Shown here one piece after another: positions 51,841 to 61,598 of a stretch of DNA of 64,000 nt. The notes under the pieces are model-generated. The model saw only the letters and a program-made list of their open reading frames with translations. It was not told the origin of the DNA and did no database searches. Both the position numbers and the translations under genes were made by a program. Within the stretch, counting starts at the first letter, position 1. Every line of letters begins with the position of its first letter. The stretch is from Rhizobium nepotum 39/7 (GTDB taxonomy: Bacteria > Pseudomonadota > Alphaproteobacteria > Rhizobiales > Rhizobiaceae): NCBI RefSeq assembly GCF_000949865.1, contig NZ_JWJH01000007.1, positions 1 to 64,000 on the forward strand, given 5' to 3'.

Positions 51841-52389
51841 ATGCGTTTTTCCTTTCTCCCTATCGTCATCCTCATGATGCCAATTCTGGAAATCGCCGGT
51901 TTCATCATCGTCGGCAAAACGATCGGCCTGTGGCTGACATTGGCGCTCGTTCTGTTCACGTCGTTTCTGGGGTTACTGATCCTGCGGCTCGGCGGCATTG
52001 GCCTGGTGAGAAATCTCCAGGCTGCCGGGCGCACCGGCGCCCAACCGGCAGATGAGCTGGTCAATGGTGCGATGCGGGTCGTCGCCGGGATCCTGCTTTT
52101 CATTCCCGGTTTTATCACCGACATTCTCGGCCTTCTGCTTTTGTCGCCGGTGGTCCGCCGTTTTTTCTGGAAAGCGTTTGGGCCGCGTGTTGTCGTGGCG
52201 GGCTCTTTTCGCCAGCCAGGTAGCCAGGCCGGTCCTCAGCCCGGCGATTATTCCGGGTCTCGCAATGATCAGGGAAATGCCGGCAATTCGAAGGTGGTGG
52301 ACCTCGACGAGGAAGAGTTTCACCGCGAAGGACCGAAGGATTCTCCCTGGTCCAACAAGCCGGATGATCGCGACCTGCCCAAACCCTGA
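51841..52389 (+). CDS. fxsA: FxsA family membrane protein
   Basis: Protein of 182 residues. Hydrophobic segments at about 3-22, 27-46 and 75-95 match FxsA, whose overproduction relieves F-plasmid exclusion of phage T7 in E. coli; native function is unknown. The C-terminal third is hydrophilic with runs of Gly, Asn and Asp. Diverges from timA and precedes secB by about 90 bases. Confidence 0.9.
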   Translation: MRFSFLPIVILMMPILEIAGFIIVGKTIGLWLTLALVLFTSFLGLLILRLGGIGLVRNLQAAGRTGAQPADELVNGAMRVVAGILLFIPGFITDILGLLLLSPVVRRFFWKAFGPRVVVAGSFRQPGSQAGPQPGDYSGSRNDQGNAGNSKVVDLDEEEFHREGPKDSPWSNKPDDRDLPKP

Positions 52390-52478
52390 CGGCCCGGCGG
52401 AAGGGATCGCGAAGGGTTGTAAGGCTCGGGTCGAAATGATAGACCGCCTTCCACGAATTCACGCCGCGAGGAAACGTA

Positions 52479-52961
52479 ATGACCGCTGAAAATGGCGCAC
52501 AGGGCGCAGTAAGTCCTTCCCTCAACATTCTTACCCAGTACATCAAGGATCTTTCGTTCGAAAATCCGGGTGCTCCTCGTTCGCTTCAGGCTCGTGACAA
52601 TGCGCCGTCGATCAACATCAATGTCAATGTCAACGCAAACCCGATCTCCGGTTCGGATTTCGACGTTGTGCTGACACTGAACGCCGAAGCCAAGGATGGC
52701 GACAAGGTTCTGTTTGCAGCCGAGCTGGTTTATGGCGGCGTGTTCCGCATTGCCGGCTTCCCGCAGGAACATATGCTGCCGGTGCTGTTCATCGAATGCC
52801 CTCGCCTGCTGTTCCCCTTCGCACGCCAGATCATCGCCGACGTGACCCGCAATGGCGGCTTCCCGCCGCTGATGATCGATCCGATCGATTTCGCGCAGAT
52901 GTTTTCGCAGCGCGTTGCCGAGGAACAGGCCAGAGCAAAGGTTCAGGCCGTACCGAACTGA
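52479..52961 (+). CDS. secB: Protein-export chaperone SecB
   Basis: SecB of 160 residues. Keeps preproteins unfolded and delivers them to SecA. Family features: [26 protein letters not shown] and the [41 protein letters not shown] region, with conserved Cys and Pro. Alphaproteobacterial SecB has an extended acidic/hydrophilic tail, seen here after residue 145. AGGAAACGTA lies upstream of the ATG. Confidence 0.97.
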   Translation: MTAENGAQGAVSPSLNILTQYIKDLSFENPGAPRSLQARDNAPSININVNVNANPISGSDFDVVLTLNAEAKDGDKVLFAAELVYGGVFRIAGFPQEHMLPVLFIECPRLLFPFARQIIADVTRNGGFPPLMIDPIDFAQMFSQRVAEEQARAKVQAVPN

Positions 52962-53001
52962 ATGGCGCACGACGCCGCTCTTTTTAGAATTTAGACAAAA
53001 C

Positions 53002-53033
53002 AAAACCCGGGTTCCTCGCCCGGGTTTTTTATT
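53002..53033. terminator. Bidirectional terminator between secB and dnaQ
   Basis: AAAACCCGGG/CCCGGGTTTTTT hairpin between convergent genes. Confidence 0.88.
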
Positions 53034-53081
53034 TGATGGCATTCGTCATTTTTCAGCGTTGCATCTCAGCGCCTGGCGCGC

Positions 53082-53780
53082 TCAATTCTGGTAACGGTTC
53101 CAGATCGCCTTGTCGCCCATGCCGAGAACGAGCTTGCCATGCGCCGCGACGGTCTCTGCATCCAGTCTTGATGGTAGAGGATGCGGCCTTTGCAGCGGCT
53201 CATGCGATACGTCATCTTCAATAATGACCGTTTGCTGTTTGGCAGCGGAACCGAAACCGAGCGCCGTCTGACGTCCGCCGATCATTTCGATATAGACTTC
53301 TGCAAGCAACTCGGAGTCGAGCAACGCACCGTGCTTGGTGCGGTGGGAATTATCTATCCCGTAACGCCGGCACAGGGCATCCAGGGAATTTGGACCCATG
53401 GGATGCTTGCGGCGGGCGAGTGAAAGCGTGTCCGTCACCAAATCGGCTGAGACCGGCGCAATACCGAGACGGGCAAATTCCGCATTGATGAAGCCCATGT
53501 CGAATGTCGCATTATGCGCCACCCAGCGGGCACCTTCGAAAAAGTCGCGGATCTGGTCGACGACATCGGCAAACTTCGGTTTGTCTTTCAGAAAGTCGTC
53601 GGTAATGCCATGAACTGCAAGCGCATCGGGGTGAACCTTCCGGTCTTCCGGGCTGATGAAAAGATGCAGCGTTTTTCCGGTTGGAAAATGGTTGATCAGC
53701 TCAATACCGCCGATTTCGATCACACGGTCCACTTTCGATTCCAGACCTGTGGTTTCCGTATCGAAAATGATCTCACGCAT
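53082..53780 (-). CDS. dnaQ: DNA polymerase III epsilon subunit (proofreading exonuclease)
   Basis: 3'-5' exonuclease of 232 residues, DEDDh type: FDTETTG at 6-12 with Asp7 and Glu9, HNATFDMGF and HGALLDSELLAEVY. Proofreads the replicative polymerase. It closes the ppsR-maf-aroE-coaE-dnaQ run beside the predicted origin; the start overlaps coaE by 8 bases. Confidence 0.97.
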   Translation of the reverse strand: MREIIFDTETTGLESKVDRVIEIGGIELINHFPTGKTLHLFISPEDRKVHPDALAVHGITDDFLKDKPKFADVVDQIRDFFEGARWVAHNATFDMGFINAEFARLGIAPVSADLVTDTLSLARRKHPMGPNSLDALCRRYGIDNSHRTKHGALLDSELLAEVYIEMIGGRQTALGFGSAAKQQTVIIEDDVSHEPLQRPHPLPSRLDAETVAAHGKLVLGMGDKAIWNRYQN

Positions 53781-54381
53781 TGTTTTCTCCTTGGCCTGAA
53801 TCGGTAGCCAATCTCTGCAAAATCCCTCTTACCTGATCCTGCGCCGCTTCGACACCCTTTCCGGTATCGATGACAAAATCGGCGCGACGGCGCTTGTCGG
53901 CGTCGGGCAGCTGTCGGGCAAGGATCATTTCAAATTTCTCTTCAGTCATGCCCGGTCGGGATAAAACCCGCTGGCGCTGTATTTCCGGCGCGCAGCTAAC
54001 GACGACGATTTTATCGACACGTGCGTCCGCCCCGGTTTCAAACAGCAAGGGAATATCAAGAAGAGCAAATCGCTGATCTTCCTTCCTCGCCTTCTCAAGG
54101 AAGGATTCCTGTCTCTCGCGAACCAGCGGATGGACGATCGCTTCCAGCTTGCTGAAATTAGCCGGATTCTTCCGCAGGACACCGCCGAGTTTTTCACGAT
54201 CCACCACGCCGGAAATAGTTGTTCCCGGAAAGGCGGATTCGATCAGCGGTACAGCTTCTGCCCGATAAAGATCGTGCACGACCGCATCCGAGTCGAGGAC
54301 CGGAACACCTTCCCCGGCAAACAGCTTCGCCGTCGTCGTTTTTCCCATTCCGATCGAGCCGGTAAGACCGATGACGATCAT
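53773..54381 (-). CDS. coaE: Dephospho-CoA kinase
   Basis: P-loop kinase of 202 residues: GSIGMGKT at 8-15, DIPLLFE segment, and the LVVSCAPEIQRQRVLSRPGM-type region. Final step of CoA synthesis. The ATG at 54381 shares one base with the aroE stop (TGATG), so translation is coupled; a TTG one codon upstream is less likely. Confidence 0.96.
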   Translation of the reverse strand: MIVIGLTGSIGMGKTTTAKLFAGEGVPVLDSDAVVHDLYRAEAVPLIESAFPGTTISGVVDREKLGGVLRKNPANFSKLEAIVHPLVRERQESFLEKARKEDQRFALLDIPLLFETGADARVDKIVVVSCAPEIQRQRVLSRPGMTEEKFEMILARQLPDADKRRRADFVIDTGKGVEAAQDQVRGILQRLATDSGQGENNA

Positions 54382-55241
54382 CAATGTTTCTCCATATCCT
54401 CGATGATGAGGGAGCGGAGGGTTTCGTCGACCTCAGGCGTTTCGCCAAACCATTTTTTGAAGCCGGGTTTTGCCTGATGGAGGAGCATGCCAAGCCCGTC
54501 GACAGTCACGATATCCTGCGCCTCGGCCATCTGCAAAATAGGCGTTCTCAGGGGCACGTAGACGATATCGGTCACGACGGCATTTGCTGCGAGCGGCGAA
54601 AAATCGAGTTCGGGCGCTTCGGTCCCGTCCATACCGAGCGATGTGGTGTTCACGAAAAGCCCGGCACCCTGCATGACCTCATGAAGCGCGCCCTGAGGAT
54701 GGGAAAAGACCCGCGGGCCAAAACGGTCGGCCAGTTCCCGGGCGCGTTCGATCGTGCGGTTCAAAACGTGGATCTCAGCAATGCCGCGGTCCCGTAGCGA
54801 CTGAACCACAGCCCGGCTAGCCCCACCGGCTCCGAACACCACTGCGCGGTCGGTTTTATCCCAGCCGGGATGACGCTCATCGAGATTGGAGACGAAACCG
54901 TAACCATCCGTGTTAGTGGCGCGAAGCCTGCCCTCTTCCATCCAGATGGTGTTGGCGGCACCCAATTCCTCCGCCAGTTCGTCAGGACTATCCGCCAACC
55001 TGTAGGCGGCTTCCTTATGTGGAATAGTGACATTTCCACCGACTGCGGATCCCGGATCTTGCTCCTTCAGCGCCGCAATGAAATTCGGGAAGGCATCCGG
55101 GGAAACTTCAACAGCCTTATAGGAACCGGCAATGCCGAATTTCTTCAGCCAGTAGGAATGGATGATCGGCGATCTGGAGTGCTTGATCGGGTAACCGACG
55201 ACGAAGGCGTTTATAGTTAATGTTTCACGTGAATCAGCCAT
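54381..55241 (-). CDS. aroE: Shikimate dehydrogenase
   Basis: NADP-dependent enzyme of 286 residues in the shikimate pathway. Shikimate-binding SRSP at 22-25, VTIPHKEAA with the catalytic Lys, NTDGYGF, and [10 protein letters not shown] for NADP. Start MADSRETL preferred; ATG 9 bases upstream also possible. Its first codons contain a parS-like site, and the start lies within the 3' end of maf. Confidence 0.96.
   Translation of the reverse strand: MADSRETLTINAFVVGYPIKHSRSPIIHSYWLKKFGIAGSYKAVEVSPDAFPNFIAALKEQDPGSAVGGNVTIPHKEAAYRLADSPDELAEELGAANTIWMEEGRLRATNTDGYGFVSNLDERHPGWDKTDRAVVFGAGGASRAVVQSLRDRGIAEIHVLNRTIERARELADRFGPRVFSHPQGALHEVMQGAGLFVNTTSLGMDGTEAPELDFSPLAANAVVTDIVYVPLRTPILQMAEAQDIVTVDGLGMLLHQAKPGFKKWFGETPEVDETLRSLIIEDMEKH
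55221..55236. other. parS-like site 3 (15/16), in the aroE start
   Basis: TGTTTCACGTGAATCA differs from the consensus at one position. It encodes DSRET, residues 3-7 of AroE, on the minus strand and overlaps the maf stop. About 1.7 kb from the predicted origin. Confidence 0.82.
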
Positions 55242-55833
55242 CGATGACATCCATGTCGCGCAGTTTCGATAAAAGAGGCAGAAGCGGCAGACCAAGAATG
55301 GTGAAGTAATCCCCCTCTATCGAGGTAAATAGCTGGATTCCTTCCCCCTCAAGCTGATAGGCGCCGACACTACTCAAGGCCCTGTCTCCCACGCGTTGCA
55401 AATGACGGGAGACAAATTCGGCGCTTAAATTGCGCACGGAAAGCTCAGCGCTGGAAACCGTCTGCCATACCACCTCACCGCCGCGGACAAGAACGGCCGC
55501 ACTGTTCAGGCGATGAACCTTGCCGGACAATGACAGCAAGTGCGCTTCAGCTTCCGCCATGTTTTTCGGTTTGTGGTAGACACGCGCGCCGAGCGCCATG
55601 GTCTGGTCACATCCAAGAACAAGCGCTTCTGGATGCAGCCTACCGACAGCGAGGGCCTTGGCCTTGGCGAGTTCCAGTGCGACCTCTTCCGGCCCAGAAC
55701 CGTTTTTTTCCAGCTGTTCATCGAGCGCGCGCTCGTCGATATCCGCCGGGATCGCCGAAAATATCAGTCCCGCATTGCGCATCAGCATCTGGCGGGATGC
55801 GCTGGACGAGGCGAGGATCAACTCTTGTTTCAT
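55234..55833 (-). CDS. maf: Maf family nucleoside triphosphate pyrophosphatase
   Basis: Maf-like pyrophosphatase of 199 residues with LASSSASR at 7-14 and the conserved GCDQTM and GAYQLEGEG segments. Maf proteins remove non-canonical nucleoside triphosphates and can delay division. Start MKQELILA chosen by family alignment; the frame is open for 33 more codons upstream without similarity. Overlaps aroE by 8 bases. Confidence 0.94.
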   Translation of the reverse strand: MKQELILASSSASRQMLMRNAGLIFSAIPADIDERALDEQLEKNGSGPEEVALELAKAKALAVGRLHPEALVLGCDQTMALGARVYHKPKNMAEAEAHLLSLSGKVHRLNSAAVLVRGGEVVWQTVSSAELSVRNLSAEFVSRHLQRVGDRALSSVGAYQLEGEGIQLFTSIEGDYFTILGLPLLPLLSKLRDMDVIDG

Positions 55834-55864
55834 CGACTGTCTGCTCCTGATGGTGCGATCCGGA

Positions 55865-56686
55865 TTATCGCGTCCTCGAACGAAGGGCAAGGATGGCCGC
55901 AGCCGTTTCCTCAATGGAACGGCGTGTGACATCGATCAGCGGCCAATTATTACGGGCGCAGAGCGCGCGCGCATATTTCAGCTCCTCCATGATGGTGGCG
56001 CGATCCGTGTAACGACCGCTGTCAAATCCACCGGTGGTGCCGAGTTCCCGGTTTTCGCGCACCTGCGATATACGATCCGACGTCGCGACGAGACCGACGA
56101 TCAGCGGCCTTGTGGCCGCGTAGAGGCTTTCCGGCAAAGGCACATTGGGAACGACCGGAATGTTGGCGGTCTTTATTCCCCTGTTGGCGAGATAGATGCT
56201 GGTCGGGGTTTTCGATGTCCGGCTGATCCCGATGATGACGATATCGGCCTCGTCATAGGTTTCCGGCATTTGCCCATCGTCGTGATCCATGGCGAAATTG
56301 AGCGCTTCGATCCGCGCGAAATATTCAGCGTTCAACGCGTGCTGCGCTCCGACCCGCCGTCTCGATGGCGCACCGAGATAGGTCTGGAAAATGCCGATGA
56401 TCGGCTCAAGGACGTTAACACAAGGCACCCCGATCGCGTGGCAGCGCAAATCCAGGAATTCGGCCAGCTGCTGGTCGACAATGGTATAAAGGACGATCCC
56501 GGGTTCCTTGTCGATCAGATCCACCACCTGGGCGAGCTGCTTCTGGTTCCTGATCATCGGATAAACGTGTTCCACCGGCATGGAGGCATGGAACTGCGCC
56601 GAGACGGCACGGCCAGCCGACATAAGAGTCTCACCCGTTGAGTCCGAAATCAGATGCAAATGGAAGAAACTTTTTTTGTTCTCCAC
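55865..56686 (-). CDS. ppsR: Pyruvate, phosphate/water dikinase regulatory protein
   Basis: Bifunctional kinase/pyrophosphorylase of 273 residues (the family norm) that inactivates and reactivates PPDK or PEP synthase. [14 protein letters not shown] near the N-terminus and the P-loop-like [15 protein letters not shown] are diagnostic. A GTG start (MENKKSFF) is preferred, with GGGAG 12 bases upstream; a longer ATG start would extend into the origin region. First gene on the left side of the predicted origin. Confidence 0.95.
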   Translation of the reverse strand: MENKKSFFHLHLISDSTGETLMSAGRAVSAQFHASMPVEHVYPMIRNQKQLAQVVDLIDKEPGIVLYTIVDQQLAEFLDLRCHAIGVPCVNVLEPIIGIFQTYLGAPSRRRVGAQHALNAEYFARIEALNFAMDHDDGQMPETYDEADIVIIGISRTSKTPTSIYLANRGIKTANIPVVPNVPLPESLYAATRPLIVGLVATSDRISQVRENRELGTTGGFDSGRYTDRATIMEELKYARALCARNNWPLIDVTRRSIEETAAAILALRSRTR

Positions 56687-57093
56687 GCTGTTTTTCTCCC
56701 GCTGTTGATAAACCGGGACAAACTCCCGAATTGTCCTGCGGGCCGATCCGCGACGTGAATAAGGTGGTGTTTTTCCACAATTCGCAAGTGGCTGCATTGC
56801 TATTGGGCATGCCTGTGAATTGTTTGAAGAAGGTGGACTTGCTAAAATCCATCCACAATCAGTCCACAGATAGATTCCCTTTGATTGTTATTTTAACTTG
56901 CTGAAAATATTATATAAACTCCTGTTTTCCAATTTATCCGAAACAGGCAGGCTTTTGAGATGCCCAAGCCACCAGATCAAGGTCCCGCTGCGGCATTTCG
57001 ACTGGAAAGATTTTAATCCTTGCTACTCACCGACTCTAAGAAATAGAAAATCTTTTAAATCTCTTAGATTTTATTTTTTAGAAGACGGATGCG
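56687..57093. other. Predicted chromosomal replication origin region (ppsR/hemE gap)
   Basis: A 407-base gap between divergent ppsR and hemE, the place of the mapped origin in Caulobacter and, by report, Sinorhizobium. DnaA-box-like sequences: TGTTGATAA at 56703-56711 (minus-strand TTATCAACA), TTTTCCACA at 56771-56779, CCATCCACA at 56849-56857, GTCCACA at 56862-56868 and TTATCCGAA at 56934-56942. AT-rich stretches at 56871-56936 and 57000-57080 could unwind. GANTC methylation sites at 56873 and 57032. An inverted repeat TCTAAGA (57035-57041)/TCTTAGA (57062-57068) precedes hemE. No full CtrA site TTAA-N7-TTAA found. No gene is seen in it. Confidence 0.75.
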
Positions 57094-58128
57094 ATGAGCG
57101 AGCGTAAGATTATCACGGTGTTGAATGGGCAGACGGTCACACCTCCACCCATCTGGCTGATGCGACAGGCAGGTCGCTATCTTCCCGAATACAGGGAAAC
57201 ACGAAAGAACGCCGGAAGCTTCCTCGATCTCTGTTATAATCCTGAATTGGCAACGGAGGTCACTCTTCAGCCAATTCGCCGATTTGGTCTGGATGCGGCA
57301 ATTCTCTTTTCCGATATTCTGGTGATACCGGACGCCCTTCACCGCAACGTTTCCTTCAGCGAGGGAAAAGGCCCAGCCATGGACCCGATCGATGTGGCCG
57401 GCATAGACCGACTGGATACGGCGGATGTCATGACGCATCTTTCGCCCGTTTTCAAAACGGTCTCTCGCTTGCGCAGGGAGTTGCCGGATGAGACGACGCT
57501 TCTCGGATTTTGCGGCGCGCCCTGGACGGTGGCCACCTACATGATTGCTGGCCACGGAACACCGGATCAGGCGCCGGCGCGGCTATTCGGTTATCAGGAG
57601 CCGGCCGCAATGGAGAAGCTTCTCGCTTTCCTGGCAGAGGTTTCCGCCGATTATCTGGTGGCGCAGATCGATGCCGGGGCCGATGCGGTCCAGATATTCG
57701 ATTCATGGGCCGGCGTGCTCGGCGAAAGGGAATTCGAGGAATTTGCGATAAAGCCTGTCGCGCGTATCATCGCCTCGGTGCGTGCCCGCCGTCCGTCCGC
57801 GAAGATCATCGCGTTTGCCAAGGGCGCGGGTTATCTTCTGAAGGATTATCGCCGTAAGACCGGTGCGGATGCCATCGGGTTGGACTGGTCGGTGCCGCTC
57901 GGTTTCGCGAAGGATTTGCAGAAGGAAGGTCCCGTGCAGGGCAACCTTGACCCCATGCTGATGGTGGCGGGGGGCAAGGCGTTGCAGGACGGTATTGACG
58001 CCGTGTTGCAGGCTCTTGGACAGGGCCCGCTGATTTTCAATCTCGGCCATGGCATAACCCCGCAAGCCGATCCGGAAAATGTCGCGAGACTGGTGCAGCG
58101 GGTACGCGCCGGCGGAGCTGGGGCATGA
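57094..58128 (+). CDS. hemE: Uroporphyrinogen decarboxylase
   Basis: Enzyme of 344 residues removing four acetate carboxyls of uroporphyrinogen III in haem synthesis. [18 protein letters not shown] with conserved Arg24 and Arg28, [14 protein letters not shown], and NLGHGI near the C-terminus. First gene right of the predicted origin. Overlaps hemJ by 4 bases (ATGA), matching pathway order toward protoporphyrin. Confidence 0.98.
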   Translation: MSERKIITVLNGQTVTPPPIWLMRQAGRYLPEYRETRKNAGSFLDLCYNPELATEVTLQPIRRFGLDAAILFSDILVIPDALHRNVSFSEGKGPAMDPIDVAGIDRLDTADVMTHLSPVFKTVSRLRRELPDETTLLGFCGAPWTVATYMIAGHGTPDQAPARLFGYQEPAAMEKLLAFLAEVSADYLVAQIDAGADAVQIFDSWAGVLGEREFEEFAIKPVARIIASVRARRPSAKIIAFAKGAGYLLKDYRRKTGADAIGLDWSVPLGFAKDLQKEGPVQGNLDPMLMVAGGKALQDGIDAVLQALGQGPLIFNLGHGITPQADPENVARLVQRVRAGGAGA

Positions 58129-58670
58129 GCGACGAGAAACAGACCTCCGCCCGATCCGGAAACAAGGCCGCTCTTCGTGCAGGCATCGCGCTTAGCGCCT
58201 TTGCTGCTTTTGTCGCCCTGTTGTTTTACAGCGATCCGGCCGATCTCTATCTCTGGATCAAGGCGCTTCATATCATCGCGGTGATTTCCTGGATGGCGGC
58301 GATTTTTTACCTGCCGCGGTTGTTCATCTACCACACCGATGCGCCCGCCGGTTCGCAGCAATCCGAAACCTTCAAGGTGATGGAACAGCGGCTGATTAAG
58401 GTCATCATGAACCCGGCCATGATGATTTCCTGGACATTAGGGCTTTATCTCGCCTGGTCGGTTTATGGTTTTTCCGGCGGCTGGCTGCATGCGAAGATCA
58501 CGCTGGTGGTGCTTCTGACCGTCACCCATGTATACTTCACCCGCAGTGCCAAACGTTTCGCGCGGGATGAAAATACCAGGCCTGCCCGTCACTGGCGGTT
58601 GATGAACGAGGTTCCGACGGTATTGATGATCCTCATAGTCATACTTGTGGTTGTGAAACCCTTCGCTTAG
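58125..58670 (+). CDS. hemJ: Protoporphyrinogen oxidase HemJ
   Basis: Membrane protein of 181 residues with four predicted helices (about 20-35, 44-68, 103-127, 160-180). [25 protein letters not shown] includes the conserved His and Trp of the HemJ family, which oxidises protoporphyrinogen IX and replaces HemG/HemY in most alphaproteobacteria. Coupled to hemE, supporting the haem role. A 185-base gap with no gene follows before rho. Confidence 0.95.
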   Translation: MSDEKQTSARSGNKAALRAGIALSAFAAFVALLFYSDPADLYLWIKALHIIAVISWMAAIFYLPRLFIYHTDAPAGSQQSETFKVMEQRLIKVIMNPAMMISWTLGLYLAWSVYGFSGGWLHAKITLVVLLTVTHVYFTRSAKRFARDENTRPARHWRLMNEVPTVLMILIVILVVVKPFA

Positions 58671-58855
58671 GAGGTTTCGACGATAAATTTCGCGGAATTC
58701 GTGCTTTCCTCTTGCAGTAGCTCTATTCAATCGCTATTTTCGCATTACTCATCTCGTGGCATGTGAATTATTCAGTCATCTGCGGCATCTCCCACAGCAT
58801 CTGATTCGCGAACACGCCCTCCCCCGACATTACATTATCAAACGGTCTTTCCTTC

Positions 58856-60121
58856 ATGGCTGAAATGAAGCTTCAGGAACTTAAGAGCAAATCGCCTACC
58901 GACTTGCTGACTTTTGCTGAATCCCTGGAAGTTGAAAATGCGAGCACCATGCGCAAGCAGGAGCTTATGTTCGCAATCCTCAAGGTTCTCGCGAGCCAGG
59001 ACATCGAAATTATCGGCGAAGGCGTCGTTGAAGTCCTTCAGGACGGTTTCGGTTTTCTGCGATCCGCAAATGCGAATTATCTGCCCGGTCCGGACGATAT
59101 CTATATTTCGCCGTCACAGATTCGCCGCTTCTCGTTGAAGACGGGCGATACTGTCGAAGGCCCGATCCGTGGACCCAAGGAAGGCGAACGTTATTTCGCG
59201 CTTCTCAAGGTCAACACGATCAATTTCGACGATCCTGAGAAGATCCGTCACAAGGTTCACTTTGACAACCTGACGCCGCTTTACCCGAATGATCGGTTCA
59301 AGATGGAACTGGATATTCCGACGACCAAGGATTTGTCGGCGCGGGTCATCGATCTTGTCGCGCCGCTCGGCAAGGGCCAGCGTGGACTGATTGTCGCGCC
59401 GCCGCGTACCGGTAAAACGGTTCTGCTGCAGAACATCGCTCATTCCATCACGGCAAACCATCCGGAATGTTACCTGATCGTTCTTTTGATTGACGAACGC
59501 CCCGAAGAAGTCACCGACATGCAGCGTTCGGTCAAGGGTGAGGTCGTGTCCTCCACCTTCGACGAACCCGCTGTACGCCACGTCCAGGTCGCTGAAATGG
59601 TCATCGAAAAGGCGAAGCGCCTCGTCGAACATGGCCGTGACGTCGTCATCCTGCTCGATTCCATCACCCGCCTTGGCCGCGCGTATAACACCGTCGTTCC
59701 GTCTTCTGGCAAGGTTCTGACCGGTGGTGTGGATGCCAATGCGCTGCAGCGGCCGAAGCGTTTCTTCGGGGCCGCGCGTAACATCGAAGAAGGCGGTTCG
59801 CTGACGATTATCGCGACGGCGTTGATCGATACGGGTAGCCGTATGGACGAAGTGATCTTCGAAGAATTCAAGGGTACGGGCAACTCGGAAATCGTGCTTG
59901 ATCGCAAGGTCGCTGACAAGCGTATCTTCCCGGCGCTTGATATTCTGAAGTCCGGTACACGTAAGGAAGACCTGCTCGTGCCGCGTCAAGATCTGCAGAA
60001 GATCTTCGTGCTTCGCCGAATTCTTGCACCGATGGGAACGATGGACGCCATCGAGTTCCTGATCGACAAGCTGAAGCAGACCAAGACCAACTCGGATTTC
60101 TTCGAATCCATGAATACCTGA
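58856..60121 (+). CDS. rho: Transcription termination factor Rho
   Basis: Hexameric RNA helicase of 421 residues. N-terminal Rho/OB fold with [11 protein letters not shown] at 60-70, P-loop APPRTGKT at 181-188, Q-loop and R-loop segments ([15 protein letters not shown]). Terminates untranslated transcripts. No obvious Shine-Dalgarno before the ATG, and the leader is 185 bases, so autoregulation of the rho leader is possible. Followed by a good terminator. Confidence 0.98.
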   Translation: MAEMKLQELKSKSPTDLLTFAESLEVENASTMRKQELMFAILKVLASQDIEIIGEGVVEVLQDGFGFLRSANANYLPGPDDIYISPSQIRRFSLKTGDTVEGPIRGPKEGERYFALLKVNTINFDDPEKIRHKVHFDNLTPLYPNDRFKMELDIPTTKDLSARVIDLVAPLGKGQRGLIVAPPRTGKTVLLQNIAHSITANHPECYLIVLLIDERPEEVTDMQRSVKGEVVSSTFDEPAVRHVQVAEMVIEKAKRLVEHGRDVVILLDSITRLGRAYNTVVPSSGKVLTGGVDANALQRPKRFFGAARNIEEGGSLTIIATALIDTGSRMDEVIFEEFKGTGNSEIVLDRKVADKRIFPALDILKSGTRKEDLLVPRQDLQKIFVLRRILAPMGTMDAIEFLIDKLKQTKTNSDFFESMNT

Positions 60122-60156
60122 TCCGGAGTTCTACCGGGCCCATCGACAAAGCTTTA

Positions 60157-60190
60157 AAGCCGCATCCGTTTGCTCGGATGCGGCTTGACT
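60157..60190 (+). terminator. Terminator after rho
   Basis: AAGCCGCATCC/GGATGCGGCTT, 11-bp perfect stem with an 8-base loop, between rho and mnmE; the T-run is weak. Confidence 0.7.
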
Positions 60191-60206
60191 GTTTTAACCG
60201 AGGTGA

Positions 60207-61538
60207 ATGATGCCAGCTTCCGCCGATACCATTTACGCGCTCTCAAGCGGGGCACTGCCGGCCGGTGTCGCCATCATCAGGATCAGTGGGCTTAAGGCAT
60301 TCGAAGCCTTTGTGAGGCTGACTGACAGGGAACTTCCTGCGCCGCGGCAGGCGATATTGTGTTCGATTCGAAACCGAAACAAAGAGACAATCGACCAGGC
60401 GCTGATGATCGTTTTCCCCGGTCCGAATTCCTTTACGGGTGAGAACTGTATCGAGATTCACAGCCACGGCAGCCGGGCGGTTGTCGCCTCCATTTTTTCC
60501 GAGCTCGAACAGCTCGATGGATTTCGGCCGGCGGATGCCGGTGAGTTTTCTCGCCGCGCTTTTGAAAATGGCAAGATGGATCTTCTGGAAGTCGAGGGTC
60601 TTGCAGATCTGTTGCAGGCTGAAACGGAGATGCAGCGCCGATTGGCGGTTGAACAGAGCACCGGCAAATTGTCGGCACTCTACGATGGTTGGGCTAGTCG
60701 ATTGACGCGCGCCCGCGCCCTGATCGAGGCGGAACTGGATTTTGCCGACGAGGAGGACGTGCCGGATTCAGTTGCAGCGCAGGTTTGGGATGCGATGAGG
60801 CTGCTGAAGGGTGAAATCACCGGTCACCTGCAGAACGGTGGAAGCAGCGAAATCATCCGTGACGGGTTCAAGGTGGCGCTGGTGGGAGAACCCAATGCGG
60901 GGAAATCCACACTTCTCAACGCTTTGAGCGGCCGCGACGTTGCCATCGTTACTGACATTGCCGGCACCACCAGAGACGTCCTAAGTGTTGATATCAATCT
61001 CGACGGGTACCTGGTTCGGATATTCGATACGGCTGGAATTCGGGAGACTCTGGATGTTGTTGAAAAGGAAGGTGTGCGGCGCGCCGTTCTAACGGCGGAA
61101 ACCGCTGATCTGATCTTGTTGCTACAGGATAACGATTCGACTCCGAAACAATTTCTCATATCATTCGAGAATGCACGTCGTTTGCGTGTGCGGACAAAAG
61201 CAGCACTGTCATCTTCTTCGGCTAATGATGATTTTGATCTATCCATCTCGGCCAAGGAAGGTCTTGGTCTGGAAGAATTGCGGTTATTGATCAAGCAAGA
61301 GATCGAAAGCCGCGTTGGCGCGGTGCAGACATTGGCCCCTGCCCGCGCTCGCCACAAAAAACGACTTGAAGAGACGCTGAACTATGTTAGTGATGCACTC
61401 AATTCCGAGACCATGGACCTTGCGATAAGGTCGGAATATTTGAGGCTCGCCGGGACATCGCTCGGACGTATTACCGGTCGGGTAGATGTCGAAGACTTGC
61501 TGGGCGTGATCTTCTCGGAATTCTGCATAGGAAAATGA
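60207..61538 (+). CDS. mnmE: tRNA uridine-5-carboxymethylaminomethyl GTPase MnmE
   Basis: GTPase of 443 residues. N-terminal tetrahydrofolate-binding domain (DTIYALSSGALPAGVAIIRISG), G domain with GEPNAGKSTLL and DTAGI, and the C-terminal FCIGK in which the Cys is catalytic. With MnmG it makes cmnm5U34 on several tRNAs. Start at either of two tandem ATGs (60207, 60210). Its stop TGA is the first three bases of a parS-like site. Confidence 0.97.
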   Translation: MMPASADTIYALSSGALPAGVAIIRISGLKAFEAFVRLTDRELPAPRQAILCSIRNRNKETIDQALMIVFPGPNSFTGENCIEIHSHGSRAVVASIFSELEQLDGFRPADAGEFSRRAFENGKMDLLEVEGLADLLQAETEMQRRLAVEQSTGKLSALYDGWASRLTRARALIEAELDFADEEDVPDSVAAQVWDAMRLLKGEITGHLQNGGSSEIIRDGFKVALVGEPNAGKSTLLNALSGRDVAIVTDIAGTTRDVLSVDINLDGYLVRIFDTAGIRETLDVVEKEGVRRAVLTAETADLILLLQDNDSTPKQFLISFENARRLRVRTKAALSSSSANDDFDLSISAKEGLGLEELRLLIKQEIESRVGAVQTLAPARARHKKRLEETLNYVSDALNSETMDLAIRSEYLRLAGTSLGRITGRVDVEDLLGVIFSEFCIGK

Positions 61539-61551
61539 TTCACGTGAAACA
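61536..61551. other. parS-like site 4 (15/16)
   Basis: TGATTCACGTGAAACA, one mismatch to the consensus, begins at the mnmE stop codon and lies in the mnmE/mnmG gap, about 4.6 kb from the predicted origin. Confidence 0.82.
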
Positions 61552-61598
61552 TTGGCGGCGATGGAGCAAGCCGGTGATCTAGGATAAGGCGCAACGAT

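Noticed and set aside
56881..57080. CtrA sites in the origin
   Set aside because: TTAA occurs several times, but none has a second TTAA after seven bases, so a full site is not claimed.
58671..58855. Small gene or riboswitch in the rho leader
   Set aside because: No convincing frame with a ribosome binding site and no strong hairpin; left as untranslated leader.
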